A stretch of DNA of 64,000 bases, from the NCBI GenBank assembly GCA_958450325.1, contig OY288239.1:60345049-60409048 (forward strand), given 5' to 3'. The position numbers were made by a program, and so were the translations under genes. Under the pieces are notes generated by a model. It did not search any database and was not told the DNA's origin. It saw only the letters and a list, made by a program, of their open reading frames with translations. This document shows, piece after piece, positions 20,692 through 32,443 of this stretch; position 1 is the first letter of the stretch; every line of letters begins with the position of its first letter. Source of the stretch: Agrostemma githago (Eukaryota; Streptophyta; Magnoliopsida; Caryophyllales; Caryophyllaceae).

Positions 20692-21466
20692 AACTGCTGT
20701 AAATGACGAATTGGTCAATAATAGTCGACCGACTATTTCAGATAGTCGACCGACTACCAGAAACTGCAGGTGAGGAGAAAAATAGTCGACCGACTATTGT
20801 TACTGGTCGACCGACTATTCCAGAGACAGGATCCAGATTCGAGACGGTCGCTACTGAAAAGACGTCTGATGTTGAAGTGGAAACAGGTGTTCTACAAGAT
20901 AGAGCTGCTGAACAGGTCAAAATTCAAGTTCCTTTTCCTAATCGGTTGAAGAATAAGAAGGTCGAGAACCAGTTTAGTAAGTTTATGGAGGTCGTCAAAA
21001 ATCTCCAGGTAACCGTTCCCTTCACGGACTTAATTACCCAGGTACCCTCTTATGTGAAATTTATGAAAGATATTCTGACCCGTAAGAGGAACTTTAATGA
21101 ACATGAGACTATTGCTTTTACTGCTCAGTGTAGCGATCTAATTCAAAGTAAGTCTCCACCCAAACTAAAAGACCCGGGTAGTTTTTCCATACCATGCACC
21201 ATGAGTACCCATGTGATTGATAAAGCTTTATGCGATTTGTGTGCAAGTGTCAGTGTTATGCCCTATTCAGTTTGCGAGAAACTGAATATTGGTCAGTTTA
21301 AAGTCCCGAGTGTGACTCTTCAAATGGCTGACGGGTAAGTCAAACGTCCCCTAGTAACCTTAGAGGATGTCCCCGTTAGGATAGGTAAATTCTTTATACC
21401 TGTCAATTTTATTGTACTAGATATGGCTGAGGATACCCAAATTCCTATAATTTTGAGTAGGTCGTT
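20692..21466 (+). pseudogene. Element A protease region, N-terminal part
   Basis: This continues gag-pro in another frame. The start contains the palindrome cluster, translated as repeated SRPTI-like residues. It continues with VPFPNRLKNKKVENQFSKF, VTVPFTDLITQVPSYVKF and KLKDPGSFSIPCT, hallmark Athila sequences before the aspartic protease. The protease site reads ALCDLCASVSVMP where family members usually have DLGAS, so the glycine is changed. A stop follows in QMADG at about 21336, yet the frame continues (LEDVPVRIGKFFIPVNF) until element B interrupts at 21472, in the GRPFLHT-type motif. It resumes at 31242. Confidence 0.87.
20721..20818. repeat. Palindrome cluster inside the A gag-pro region
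   Basis: Four copies of the A-type motif (ATAGTCGACCGACTAT and close variants) start at 20721, 20742, 20782 and 20803. Spacings are 21, 40 and 21 bp. They are the same motif as in the A LTR but lie in protein-coding sequence, where each reads SRPT or VDRL depending on the frame. Confidence 0.9.
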
Positions 21467-21810
21467 TCTACTGATAAGTGTGTTTTGTAGTGCTATTTTC
21501 CTTGTGTTTGGTCCCGGTTTCTCTTGTGAGATCGCTCTTTGGAGCGGTTTCGAAGCTACTTACGCTTCTTCTAGTTTGTTTTAGGTTCCTAAGACCAATC
21601 TTGGAGAGGTGGAACGATTCCGACTCGTTTCCGGCACATTTAGAGCCAACGAAGAGAAGCAACGGTCACTCTGTAGCTTAGACTCGATCCCGAGGCCTTG
21701 GGACCCAATCCCGAGCCCCTTAGACTCGATTCCGAGCACCGAGAATCGATGAGAAGCCTATGAGGAGCAATTAGGGACCTTTGAGATCATATTTGAGGCC
21801 TACAAGACCC

Positions 21811-21956
21811 ATCCCGGTTGGGATGAATGGCCATCACGACCGGGATGAAGAGCAAGCAAAGCTGCGGTTCTGGGAAGCCATCCCAGCCGGGACCAAGGTC
21901 CTTCTCGGTCGGGACCACCCATCCCGGTCGGGATCATCACCCTTCCCGGCCGGGAA
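21811..21956. promoter_or_regulatory. Palindrome cluster upstream of the B LTR TATA box
   Basis: Six copies of an ATCCCGGTCGGGAT-like palindrome have core hexamers starting at 21815, 21837, 21884, 21906, 21925 and 21947. Spacings are 22, 47, 22, 19 and 22 bp. The cores are CGRYCG or single-base variants. The last copy lies 54 bp before the TATA box. The 3' LTR keeps a matching but more mutated set (29975-30105). Confidence 0.9.
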
Positions 21957-22009
21957 GGTGCCAGCTCAGGCCGCGTCACTTCTTTTCAATTCCTTTGCTC
22001 GTGAACCCT

Positions 22010-22017
22010 TATAAATA
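22010..22017 (+). promoter_or_regulatory. TATA box of the B 5' LTR
   Basis: TATAAATA in ACCCTTATAAATACCC is a strong plant TATA box, followed by a C/T-rich likely start region. The copy in the 3' LTR is at 30156-30163. Confidence 0.85.
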
Positions 22018-23102
22018 CCCTCCCTTTGTATTGTTTAAACACCACACACTACTCTACATTATTCTAAACCCTAGATAGCTTCTCTTCATCCCTAGCTTAG
22101 TTTTACATTAATATTTCCTTAATCTTTTGTTAATCTTAGATTAATTTAGTTAGTTAATCTTGTATTAGGGGATCTCTTCAAGAATCCATTCAATCTAGAC
22201 AACATTGGTGGAGGTTTTTGGATATTCTTATAATAAAAGTTTTCATGTTTTCATCCTCTTGTTAGTTGGTATAATATTCTTATTCTCTTTTCTGTTAATC
22301 TTTGTTTAATCATTCAAGGTTTAATTTTTATTAATTGTTCATTGTTCTTGCTAGTCTCATAATGAATGTTTTGATGTTTGTGTTGATTTCTCTTGTTTAT
22401 GTTGATGTTAGTTTAGATATGATTGAGTAGACTTATTGTGGGGTTAGTAGGGGGATTAAGTGTTGATTATGGGTAATTAGGGTTTGATTGTGGGTAAAGG
22501 TGAATTCTTTGTTACTAGTCACATGTTAAGCACACTATGTGTTTGTTGAATTGCTTGTTTGAGTAGTAGTGGTCATGCTTCTCCTGCTTGTCTTCCTCTT
22601 CTCATTGTGTGATTGAATTGTGGTTGAATTCTTGTGTATTGGGTAGCATCTTGCATGAGTATTAGGGTTTGTCTTTGACGCGAGAGTGCGGACCGACCTT
22701 AGTGACTAGGTGAAACCTACCCCCTCGATCTCCCAACTATCCTATTACACTTATGAACCCAAACTAACCCTACTCCTTCCCAATTTGATTTTTCCATCCT
22801 ATTAGCCATTGTTTCTCTAGTTTACTTGTTTCATTTAGCTTTAGTTGTTTCATTTAGTTCATGTTATATCTAGTTCATTGATAGTCTAGTTTCATCCCTT
22901 TTCATTGCCATAGTTAGTAAAATCTTGTTTGTTCCCCTCCTCTTGTGTTGTTTTGGTAGCCTAGTCTTGTTTTTTGAGTTGACCTTAGTCTAGGCACCTC
23001 ATTACCATCCCCGTGGACTTGACCCAACTTACCCTAGCTACGTGTTAGGTCTAGTTGGCTATATTTGATCGGTAGGACCCACGGCAAATCCCTCCCATCA
23101 AT

Positions 23103-23120
23103 TGGGCCCCGTTGCCGAGG
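23103..23120 (+). other. Primer binding site of B
   Basis: TGGGCCCCGTTGCCGAGG lies 2 bp after the 5' LTR. It is a diverged form of the TGGCGCCGTTGCCGGGG site seen in A and other Athila-like elements. Confidence 0.8.
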
Positions 23121-23322
23121 ACGGTGCATGTTTAGACTTAGTTTGCTTATTAGCTTGACTTAGTTACCATTTTGTGTTCTTCTTTTGTTCATTGTGCATA
23201 TTTTGTTGTGTTATCCTTGTTTTTGGCTCTTCTTCTTCTTTTTCCTTGTTTTCCCTTTGCTTCTTGTGTGTGTGTGAGTTTATTTCTCTTTTATCTAGTG
23301 CTCAAAAAGCACTAGACTTCTC

Positions 23323-24900
23323 ATGTTTGCTCCTGGTCTACAGTTTATGCCTAGAGGTGGTAACCATCTTCTTTTATACAACTCAGAGCCGGAAAGGTTA
23401 TTTCGAAACCTTCGCCAGCGGACAGTTGCAAGATTGAAACGTTCCCAACCGGGTACAAGCCGAGATTTTGAGCACAACTCGGAGATTGATCTAAACTCCC
23501 CATCTATAGAAGCCACCGAAGAGAGTTTCCTAAACCCCTTCGGCACCTCCATATCTACTTCATCTCAAGCAACATCATCTCCTTCATCTCCCGCAAGTCC
23601 AAATTCCTCCCCTACAAGTTCAACACCTTCATCACCAATCTACCGCACAATGCCTAAGTTCTCTTCACATTCAACCTTCACGGAAGACGTTTTGCCCGGT
23701 CCAACCGCTTTAGCGGCCGCATATGCCGGGAATTTTGTGGCTAAAACGCAATTTATCCAATTGGTTGAAAGAAGTCAATTTAGTGGGTTACCAACAGAAG
23801 ATCCTCATCAACACATGGAAACCTTCTCGAACTATTGCGATGCCATTTCTCAAACGGGAATAACCCAAGACCAAATCCGATGGGTCCTATTTCCTTTCTC
23901 TTTGATTGGCAAGGCAAAAAAATGGCTCAAAGATCTCGACAAGGCGGCTCTTAGTATCGACACATGGAAGAAGCTAGCTCTAGCATTCTACCAACAGTTT
24001 TATCCACCGGAGAAGACTAACCTATTGAGAGCTTCAATCACGGGGTTTCAACAACGGGACGAAGAAAGTCTTTATGAGTTGTGGGAAAGGTTTAAGGCCT
24101 TGTTTCGTTCTTGCCCCCATCATGGGTTGTCCCAACGGTTCCTTGTACAATAATTCTGGAATGGTTTATATGAAGATTCTAGGGCTATACTCAGCATGGG
24201 TTCCAATGGAAGGTTTACCGAGGTCGATGATGATCAAACATGGGCAAAAATTGAAGAAATGGCGGTTCACAACTCTCAATATAGTAGGGCTAGGAAGACG
24301 AATTGAGGGGGAAGGCACGAGATTGATGCCATCACACAACTTAGTGCCGATCTTGGAGCAGAATTGAAGACCCACATGGATGTCATTGATAAGAAGCTCC
24401 AAGTTCACTTTAATCAAGGTCAAAGCACAAGTTCTTCCCACCAACATTCAATTCATCAAGTTAATGCTATGGGAGTGGTTCCTCTTACATCTTATTATGG
24501 GATATGTGAGATTTGTGGAATATATGGACATGAGCCTTCACATTGTCGAAGTAGCATTGAGTAAGTGAATGCTTTCCAAGCATTCAAGCAAGGTGCCCCA
24601 TATTCTAACTTCAAGGCTCAAAATGTGCCAGATCCTCATATATTCCAAGCTTCCCAACAACAAGCTCAACAACAATACCGTTTACCATATGTTCCTCCTA
24701 CCAAGGTTATCAAGGCAATCAGAGGCCTTTCAACAACTTCCAACAACAAAACCAAGGTACCTTCAAAAACAATCAAAGGTTCCAAAATCAAGAGAACTTC
24801 AATCATCAAGGTGGTTTCCAAGGAAACCAAAACTCTCAAGGACATCAAAACAACAACCAAGGTTACCATAGTCACAATCATGGTAACTCTCAAGGCCTAA
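23323..24900 (+). pseudogene. Element B gag
   Basis: The frame starts at ATG 23323. A serine/proline-rich N-terminal region (SPSSPASPNSSPTSS) precedes the gag domain from about 23740: QFSGLPTEDPHQHMETF, LFPFSLIGKAKKWLKDL, LALAFYQQFYPP, then ESLYELWERFKALFRSCPHH. Stops at 24151, 24304 and 24562 interrupt one frame. A CCHC zinc knuckle (CEICGIYGHEPSHC) lies near 24510. Afterwards a Q/N-rich tail contains a frameshift near 24720. It is an Athila-type gag of normal layout but cannot make a full protein. It is more decayed than A's gag in number of stops. Confidence 0.9.
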
Positions 24901-24974
24901 GTCAAGGAAATTCTCAAGGGTTCCAAGGGAACTTTCAACAACAACAAGGGTCCCAAAATACTCAACAAGAAAAT

Positions 24975-26513
24975 ATGCAAAAAAGCCGGTCTCCAATTCA
25001 TGACTATGGCATTCCCCTAGCCATCACCAATACCCCACACAATCAACAATCTCCACCTCGGGATCCTGAGATGCAAAAGGCAATTTTGGAGATGCACAGA
25101 AGTCAATTGGAGATTAAAAAAGCTCATCAAGAACTTTATGCTCAACTTCAAAGGGAAAGTACTCATAGGAAGATGCTCGAAACCCAACTAGCTCAAGTTG
25201 CTTCGGGTAGTTCTTCAAGACAAAAGGGTCAACTACCTCCCCAAGGTGAACCGACGAAATTTGAACATGTGAATGCTATTACCTTGAGAAGCGGTGCATC
25301 CTACGACTCCCCTTTGTTCCCTAATGAGCAAGAAGCCATGAAAGAAGTTGAATCTCCGTGCCAAGGCAATGAAAGTTGGGGAAATCTCATGGAAGAGCAA
25401 GTCTTGTGGGAGGTTGAAAAACCTATTGAAGACAAGCCTCACCCACCCCAAGAGAAAGACAAAGGAAATAAGAAAGTGTCAATTGAAAAGTCCCAACCTA
25501 ATGAGCAAGACAAGATACATATCAACTTGTCATTCCCAACAAGGCAAATGAAGACCAAGGTGGATGTTCAATTTGACAAGTTTGTTGACATTGTGAAGAA
25601 ATTAGATGTGAGCATCCCTTTCACCGAGCTAATTACCCAAGTCCCGGCCTATGGAAAGTTTATGAGAGAAGTCTTAGCTAGTAAGAGATCCTTGGACAAG
25701 GAAGAGACCATAGCGTTCACAAGAGAGGTGAGCGAGATCATTCAAGGCTCTACACTTCCTAAGCTGAAGGATCCGGGTAGTTTCTCAATCCCGTGCACCA
25801 TAGGAAACTTGAAGATTGAAAGAGCGTTATGTGATTTGGAGGCGAGTGTAAGCATTCTCCCTTATTCTACTTGTGAGCGACTTGGGATGAAAGAGCTCAA
25901 ATGTACCTCTATTACACTCCAAATGGCCGATCGTTCTCTTAATCGACCACTAGGGATGTTAGAGGATGTGCCACTAAGAATCGGGAAATTCTTCATTCCG
26001 GTCGACTTCCTTATGCTTGATATGCCAGAGGATGCTATTACTCCCATTATCCTTGGGCGCCCATTTTTACATACCGCCGGTGCAATGATTGATGTCAAGA
26101 ATGGTAGGATCACCTTTGAGTTCGGCGACGAGAAGCTAGTGTTCGACCTCCAAGGCAACACCTCGCCTACATATGAAGAATCATGTAATATGATCCATGC
26201 CTTTGATGACATAAAGCTAGGGAATGAGTCGGGTGAAAGCGTGAAAGACAACAACTTGTGTGGAATTGAAGATGATGATTCCGAACTTGGGGCGGATGAA
26301 TGCCCATGTGATATGATTGAAGATAAGCCGGTTGGTAAGAAGAAAGCTGAGCCTCCCTTGAGGACTTGTGAAGATGAAATGAAGTTTGGGTATATACCGA
26401 AGGATCGAAAGTACAAGTTCAAGCCGTTGAACTTAGTAGATCGAGATGCCCCGGGAACTTCTAGGCAAGGTTGTGGGTTGGAGTGTGGATTGGTACTCCA
26501 CGAGCTTGATTGA
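24975..26513 (+). pseudogene. Element B gag end and aspartic protease domain
   Basis: A 512-codon open frame has a helical QLEIKKAHQELYAQLQRES segment, the EHVNAITLRSGASYD motif, and the Athila pre-protease block (VDVQFDKFVDIVKKL, VSIPFTELITQVPAYGKFM, LKDPGSFSIPCT). The protease domain follows: ALCDLEASVSILP, LEDVPLRIGKFFIPVDF, PIILGRPFLHTAGAMIDV. The usual DLGAS active-site glycine is E, so activity is doubtful. After the protease only a short acidic tail leads to TGA 26511-26513. RT should follow in an autonomous element, but none is present. It is marked broken because gag upstream is in another frame. Confidence 0.88.
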
Positions 26514-29500
26514 AGATTTCTCCCGAGCCTTTGATTTGTTACTCCGTGCTCTTGAAGGCCTTGAAGTTGTATACCATGTTGTTGAAAAATGAATGAAGAA
26601 CCCACCATCCTTGGTTTGACGGAGTTCCAAAAGAGTCGTCATATTGTATATATCTCTTTCTTATTCTTTTGAGTTTTATGGAATTCTTGTAATTTGGTGC
26701 TTTGATAAGCGATGTGAGGGAGGGATTTTGATGATGTTTATTGAGTTCATTTAATAGGTTGATGGTGAAGATGAAGTTTTGAGAGGAGTTGTTGATGATA
26801 GGAGCTTGGATCTTGGGCAAGGAAGTCAGTTTTTGAGCTTTTCATAAGCTTTTGGGGGCGGGATTTTAGATCCCGGGGTGTTAGATGCCTTGTGGGCGAA
26901 GCTATCGAGAGGATTGAAGAGCCAAGAAGACTCATCCCGATCGGGAAGGGTTTCATCCCGACCGGGATGAAGTGGGCATGAAAACAGAAGCTACTGACGT
27001 GTGATCCCGACCGGGATCAAGTTCATCCCGACCGAGAAGAGCTCCATCCCGACCGGAAAGGTGTCCAGCAGCCCCTTTTGCCTCTTCTTCATCATTTGAG
27101 CCCACCCAATCACTTTATACCCCCTCCCAACCTCCCTACCTACCCTTGCAACTATCGTATGACCACTACACTTCATATATACACATTCATCTCATCTTCT
27201 CTTCACTGTACACCGAGTTTCCCTTCAAATCCCACCTTCATTATACCATTACAAGCCTAGTACTTCAGCCATGCGACCACATTGAGATAGAAGGGGAATA
27301 ACAATGATGAAGACAAGCAAAGTGCCGATAACGGTCATTGAGGCGATGGAGATTGAGTTGCTAACCGTTTGGTAGGCGAATCTCATTTCTTTTCCGTCTT
27401 TTATTGCTTGTCTTTCTTTGTATGTTCCCCTTCCCCTTATCATTTTTGTGTCACGGTGGCCCTCGGGGCCTTTGGTAGTCATTGCTCCCGATTCTCGTTG
27501 ACGTGACTACATCGAGAGTCACTTCAAAAATCCAAATTGGCAAGTCTTTCCTCTTTTTCTTTATTTTTATTCCTCTTTTAGTAGAATTTGATCGGAATCG
27601 GACGGAATCCGGGCTAGGTGACTTGATTACACCTAGCCCTCCCCTCCCATTTCCTTTTATTTTCTTCTTTTTATTTCTTCCCCCATCCATATCTTTTCTT
27701 GTCTCGGTCCTTGGTGACTTGATTACACCCCGGTCGGACACATTCTACCCTTTCTTCATTTTCTTTTTCGATTTTTAGCTTTATTTTCGATTTTTCTCTT
27801 CTTTTTAGTGTCTCCACACACTACCGATCAAGAATGAGGACATTGTTCGGTTTAAGTGTGGGGGAGCGATATCCTAGTCTACCTTAGATTTATTTTCGTA
27901 GTTTTTTCAAAAAATCTTAAAAACCCCTAAAAATTTGGAAACAAAATTTCATAAAAATCAAAAAGATTTTCCTTTGTGTCTTTTCCTTTTGTGTCGTTGT
28001 GTCGTATTTTTGTTGTATTGTTTGTGTTTTACCTCCCCATTTCCTTGTAGGTTCCTTGATCGTCGTGAGTTTCGGAAAACTCTTGACATTCGGTAATATC
28101 CTTCTATCTCTTTCTCCTTTTTTCCCTTTGTGGAGTTTGGAGGATGTTGTGAGATGGTGTATGCTCGGGTGGAGCTTTTTGGAGTTTGTGGTTGATGTGG
28201 TGGCTTGTTTGGTAGTTTCGGGGTGGAGATTGTTTATTTTGTGTGTTTGTTTTCTTTTCTCTTGTTTTATTTGGTTTGGTTGTGTTTGTCTCTTTTTCTG
28301 TCATTTTTGTTGCGTCTTTGTTTTGTGTTGTGTAGTTTGTGTCTTGTGTAAAAAGGTTTTTGAAAACCCGGTTTTGAGGCTAGTGCGCAAGTGTTTATTT
28401 TCCCTTTCTATTAGTATGAATTGAGTCTTGCACTTTAGTCTAGTAGAATGACTTTAAATCAATAGTTTCGTTGGTCCTTTACCTTGAGTTCACCTAGTCT
28501 ACTAGGGATTTACTACGGGATTTGCATTTTGACCATTTTGACCACCCACGGAGTGAAAAGGCCTTGGTTGCCGAGTCCCGTCCCTTAGGTGACCATGTTC
28601 GAAATTGTTTGATTAGTCCAAGTTTCCCCTTTTTTTGTGGGTTTGAAGGGAAGGCGTCGTCCTGACTTACCCATTTCCCTACCTCCTACACATTTCCACA
28701 AATAAGTTGCAAATTGTCTAAGTTCTTACTTGGTTGCAAGAAATGCCTACAAAAAAAAATTTATCCAAAAAGGCAAACCAAGTTAAAAAGAGTGAAAAAA
28801 GAAAAAGAAAGAAAGAAAAGAAAGAAGAAAAAGAAAAGGCACGACAAATCAAAAACAAAATACAAAAGAAGAAAAAGAAATGGCATAGCAACTCAAAAGC
28901 AAAATGCAAAAGAAAAGAATGGCAAAGAAAATCATCTCACAAAAAGAATTCTCACCCCTCAAAGATAAGCCTTTTACCGACTATTACCGTTAAGAACCTA
29001 CCAAAGGACCGAGTCCCTACGAAGGATGATAGCGGTAAATAGTCGATCTTCCCTCATTTTTCAACCATATCCACTTTTTTACTTGGACTAGTTGGGCGAT
29101 TTTTGAGCATGGGACGACCCTCTTCGCTCATCGCTAAAGGGGACGGGGTTTCACTTACCTACAGTGTCGACTAACTCCGTCGTTCATCCTTTTTCCATCC
29201 CGTAGTACGTTCTTAGAAGGTTAGGAGGAACTAGGTAAGTTACCAACGTTTTTATTGCTTCGTTGTCATACTATTAGGGTTTTGTCCATATTGATTTGTG
29301 TTATTAGCTTGGGAACGTTATCACTTGCCTTGAGTCCTTAACCGGTGCTTCTTTCACCGCTTTGTTGAGGGAAACGGTATTTGTTTCTTTTTTGGGTGCA
29401 ACCGATTGTTTGTTAGTTTGCTTGTTTGTGTGTTTTCGTGTCCGGTTGCATCCACAGTTTTGTTGCAAGACCTCACTTGCCTTGCGGAGAGGACTTTTCC

Positions 29501-29637
29501 TCTAAGTGTTCTCGCGTGAGTTGCAAGGGCGTAGGGTGCGCTAATACCCACTCGGCTCGGTTAGTAGTCTAGTTTCTTTTAGTTTTTAGTTGGTTCGTGC
29601 TTACTCGAGGGCGAGTAAGAGATAAGTGTGGGGGAGT
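26514..29637 (+). other. Element B non-coding 3' region
   Basis: Instead of RT and integrase there are 3.1 kb without recognisable coding. It contains a palindrome cluster with a TATA-like site (26934-27117), two copies of GGTGACTTGATTACACC (27617 and 27713), an Athila-style AATGAGGACATTG with TTTAAGTGTGGGGGA (27833-27867), and a purine-rich A/G tract at 28750-28930. It ends in the polypurine tract AAGTGTGGGGGAGT (29624-29637). The frame at 27999-28424 is rich in V, F, C and L with no family match that I recognise, and I do not call it a gene. Confidence 0.75.
26934..27059. promoter_or_regulatory. Internal palindrome cluster of B followed by a TATA-like site
   Basis: Five copies of ATCCCGACCGGGAT or close variants start at 26934, 26955, 27004, 27025 and 27046 (spacings 21, 49, 21, 21). 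About 55 bp after the last copy comes CACTTTATACCCCC, a TATA-like sequence, followed by C/T-rich DNA. This repeats the layout of the B LTR promoter in the middle of the element, so a second promoter is possible. Confidence 0.75.
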
Positions 29638-31236
29638 TGATAAGTGTGTTTTGTAGTGCTATTTTCCTTGTGTTTGGTCCCGGTTTCTCTTGTGAGATCG
29701 CTCTTTGGAGCGGTTTCGAGGCTACTTACGCTTCTTCTAGTTTTTTAGGTTCCTAAGATCAATCTTGGAAAGGTGGAACGATTCCGACTCCTTTCCGGCA
29801 CATTTAGAGCCAAGGAAGAGAAGCAACGGTCACTCGGTAGCTTAGACTCGATCCCGAGCCCTTGGGACCCAATCCCGAGCCCGTTAGGCTCGATCCCGAG
29901 CACCAAGAATCGATGAGAAGCCTATGAGGAGCAAGTAGGGACCTTTGAGATCATATTTGAGGCCTACAAGACCCATCCCGGTCGGGATGAAGGGCCATCA
30001 CGACCGGGATGAAGAGCAAGCAAAGCTGCGGTTCTGAGCAGCCATCCTGGCCGTGACCAAGGTGCTTCCCGGTCGGGATCATCACCCTTCCCGGCCGGGG
30101 GAGGTGCCAGCTCAGGCCGCGTCACTTCTTTTCAATTCCTTTGCTCGTGAACCCTTATAAATACCCTCCCTTTGTATTGTTTAAGCACCACACACTACTC
30201 TACATTATTCTAAACACTAGATAGCTTCTCTTCATCTTTAGCTTAGTTTTACATTAATATTTCCTTAATCTTTTGTTAATCTTAGATTAATTTAGTTAGT
30301 TAATCTTGTATTAGGGGATCTCTTCAAGAATCCATTCAATTTTGACAACGTTTGTGGAGGTTTTTGGGTATTCGTATAATACAAGTTTTCATCTTTTCAT
30401 CCTCTTGTTAGTTGGTATAATCTTCTTATTCTCTTTTCTCTTAATCTTTGTTTAATCATTCAAGGTTTAATCTTTATTCATTGTTCATTGTTCTTGCTAG
30501 TCTCATAATGAATGTTTTGATGTTTGTGTTGATTTCTCTTGTTTATGTTGATGTTAGTTTAGATATGATTGAGTAGACTTATTGTGGGGTTAGTAGGGGA
30601 TTAAGTGTTGATTATGGGTAATTAGGGTTTGATTGTGGGTAAAGGTGAATTCTTTGTTACTAGTCACATGTTAAGCACACTATGTGTTTGCTGAATTGCT
30701 TGTTTGAGTAGTAGTGGCCATGCTTGTCTTCCTCTTCTCATTGTGTGATTGAATTGTGGTTGAATCCTTGTGTATTGGGTAGCATCTTGCATGAGTATTC
30801 GGGTTTGTCTTTGACGCGAGAGTGCGGACCGACCTCAGTGACTAGGTGAAACCTACCCCCTCGATCTCTCAACTATCCTATTACACTTATGAACCCAAAT
30901 TAACCCTACTCCTTCCCAATTTGATTTCTCCATCCTATTAGCCATTGTTTCTCTAGTTTACTTGTTTCATTTAGGTTTAGTTGTTTCATTTAGTTCATGT
31001 TATATCTAGTTCATTAATAATCTAGTTTCATCCCTTTTCATTGCCATAGTTAGTAAAATCTTGTTTGTTCCCCTCCTCTTGTGTCGTTTTGGTAGCCTAG
31101 TCTTGTTTTTTGAGTTGACCTTAGTCTAGGCACCTCATTACCGTCCCTGTGGACTCGACCCGACTTACCCTAGCTACGTGTTAGGTCTAGTTTGCTTTAT
31201 TTGATCGGTAGGACCCACGGCAAATCCCTCCCATCA
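29638..31236 (+). repeat. Element B 3' LTR
   Basis: 1599 bp, the partner of 21472-23100, preceded by a polypurine tract. It keeps the TATA box at 30156-30163. Differences from the 5' copy are scattered single bases plus small indels, including changes that damage two palindrome copies (for example ATCCTGGCCGTGAC at about 30042). Confidence 0.95.
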
Positions 31237-31241
31237 CCTAC

Positions 31242-31696
31242 ATACTGCGGAGACCCTTATAGATGTCAAGCACGGATGGTTAACTCTAGAGGTGGGGGAC
31301 GATAAGGTGATCTTTAACTTGGCAAACATATTAGCTAAGCCTATGATAGAGGACACGTGCTATGCTCTCGATATCATTGATGATGCTGTTTATGATGTTT
31401 GTATGGGTTCCCTGAGTAGGGACTCACTCGAGGCTTTGATGTGTTTAGACACTTGTGCAGGTGATGATGAGCTTAATGATGATGCCGTGTGGGATATGTT
31501 AGGATCTACACAATATATACCGGACCATGTATTTCGAGACGATTCTAAGTCTTATCCCGTCATCAAAAGTAATAAAGTAGACAAGAAGAAGTCCACCGCG
31601 AGTAATCGTTTCAAGGTGACTGACCAACATCACCATGTTAAGGATGAGAAAGGAGGAGAAGTCGAGGTTTTGTACCTCGATACAGTCACCAACTGA
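31242..31696 (+). pseudogene. Element A protease region, C-terminal part
   Basis: This is the continuation of A's gag-pro after B: TAETLIDVKHGWLTLEVGDDKVIFNL is the end of the protease domain (matching AMIDVKNGRITFEFGDEKL in B). An acidic region and the terminal EVEVLYLDTVTN lead to a TGA at 31694-31696. The polyprotein ends here with no RT, so A is a gag-protease-only Athila derivative. Confidence 0.85.
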
Positions 31697-31907
31697 GCAA
31701 GGTGACTACGGTCGTGCGGGACCTTAAACCAGTGCTGACCGGGAGGCAACCCGGGTTGTAAAACATTTGTATTTGCATTTAGTTAGTTAGAGCATATTTA
31801 ATTTTCTGCATTATAAATTTTAGTGCAGGTGAGAACGAGGGTCTAAAGACTGAAATTGATTTTTGCAGAAAAACAGGCTGCTGACGGAAAACTGGAACAG
31901 GACAACA

Positions 31908-31986
31908 ATAGTCGACCGACTATTTTTATAGTTGGTCGACTACTATTTCTATTGTCGGACGTCTATTCTTATAGTCGGTCGACAAT
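31908..31986. repeat. Palindrome cluster in the A spacer
   Basis: Four A-type motifs start at 31908, 31928, 31951 and 31971 (spacings 20, 23, 20). The first is a perfect ATAGTCGACCGACTAT; the others are diverged. No TATA box follows closely. Confidence 0.8.
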
Positions 31987-32352
31987 CCTGGTAAAAATCG
32001 CGCACCTTGGCTGATTATTTCCGTTGCATAAGTCATATTTTCTCTCCTTAGTCCTTACTCTTTTACTTCAGTTCACTATTTTGAAAAAATAACCCTTAAA
32101 CCCTATTCTCTCTCTCACTCCCTCCACCTACTTCCATTCTTAACTTCATCTTCTACCCATCAATCTTCATCTTCAACCCCTACCCATCTTCTTCTCTCCA
32201 TCACTTTTCTTCTCTAATCTTTTCATCTTTTGCTAGTTTCTTGTCTTTATTGAAGTTGCAACTACTTTCCAGCCATTCAACTAAGTTTCCTTGTGTTTTT
32301 CCTTTTTCCGTCTGCACTGTCTGCTGTTCGCCGGGAGTCGCCGACCATCAAA

Positions 32353-32443
32353 ATAGTCGGACGACTACTCTGATTGTCGAACGACCGTTCTGATTGTCGG
32401 ACGACTATTGCGATAGTCGGACGACTATTGTTTCTGTCGGATG
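32353..32443. repeat. Strictly 20-bp-phased motif cluster in the A ORF-1 leader
   Basis: Five copies of GTCGGACGAC or variants start at 32356, 32376, 32396, 32416 and 32436, exactly 20 bp apart. Here the centre is CGGACG rather than CGRYCG, so the motif is not fully palindromic. Confidence 0.85.

Larger units (their letters stand above)
21472..23100 (+). repeat. Element B 5' LTR
   Basis: It starts TGATAAGTGTGTTTTGTAGT and ends CCTCCCATCA. It is nearly identical to 29638-31236. The palindrome cluster (21811-21956) and TATA box (22010-22017) mark the promoter. The sequence after the TATA box is a non-coding leader. Confidence 0.95.
21472..31236 (+). mobile_element. Element B: non-autonomous Athila-like LTR retrotransposon
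   Basis: B is 9765 bp, inserted in the protease region of A. LTRs are 21472-23100 and 29638-31236. The flanks TCTAC (21467-21471) and CCTAC (31237-31241) form a 5-bp duplication with one change. Removing B restores A's coding at a GRPFLHTA-like motif. B encodes gag and a protease domain but no RT or integrase, followed by a 3.1-kb non-coding tail. Confidence 0.94.

Noticed and set aside
27999..28424. 141-codon frame in the B 3' region
   Set aside because: Composition is dominated by V, F, C, L and W from T/G-rich DNA with no recognisable motif, and it lies in the non-coding tail of B.
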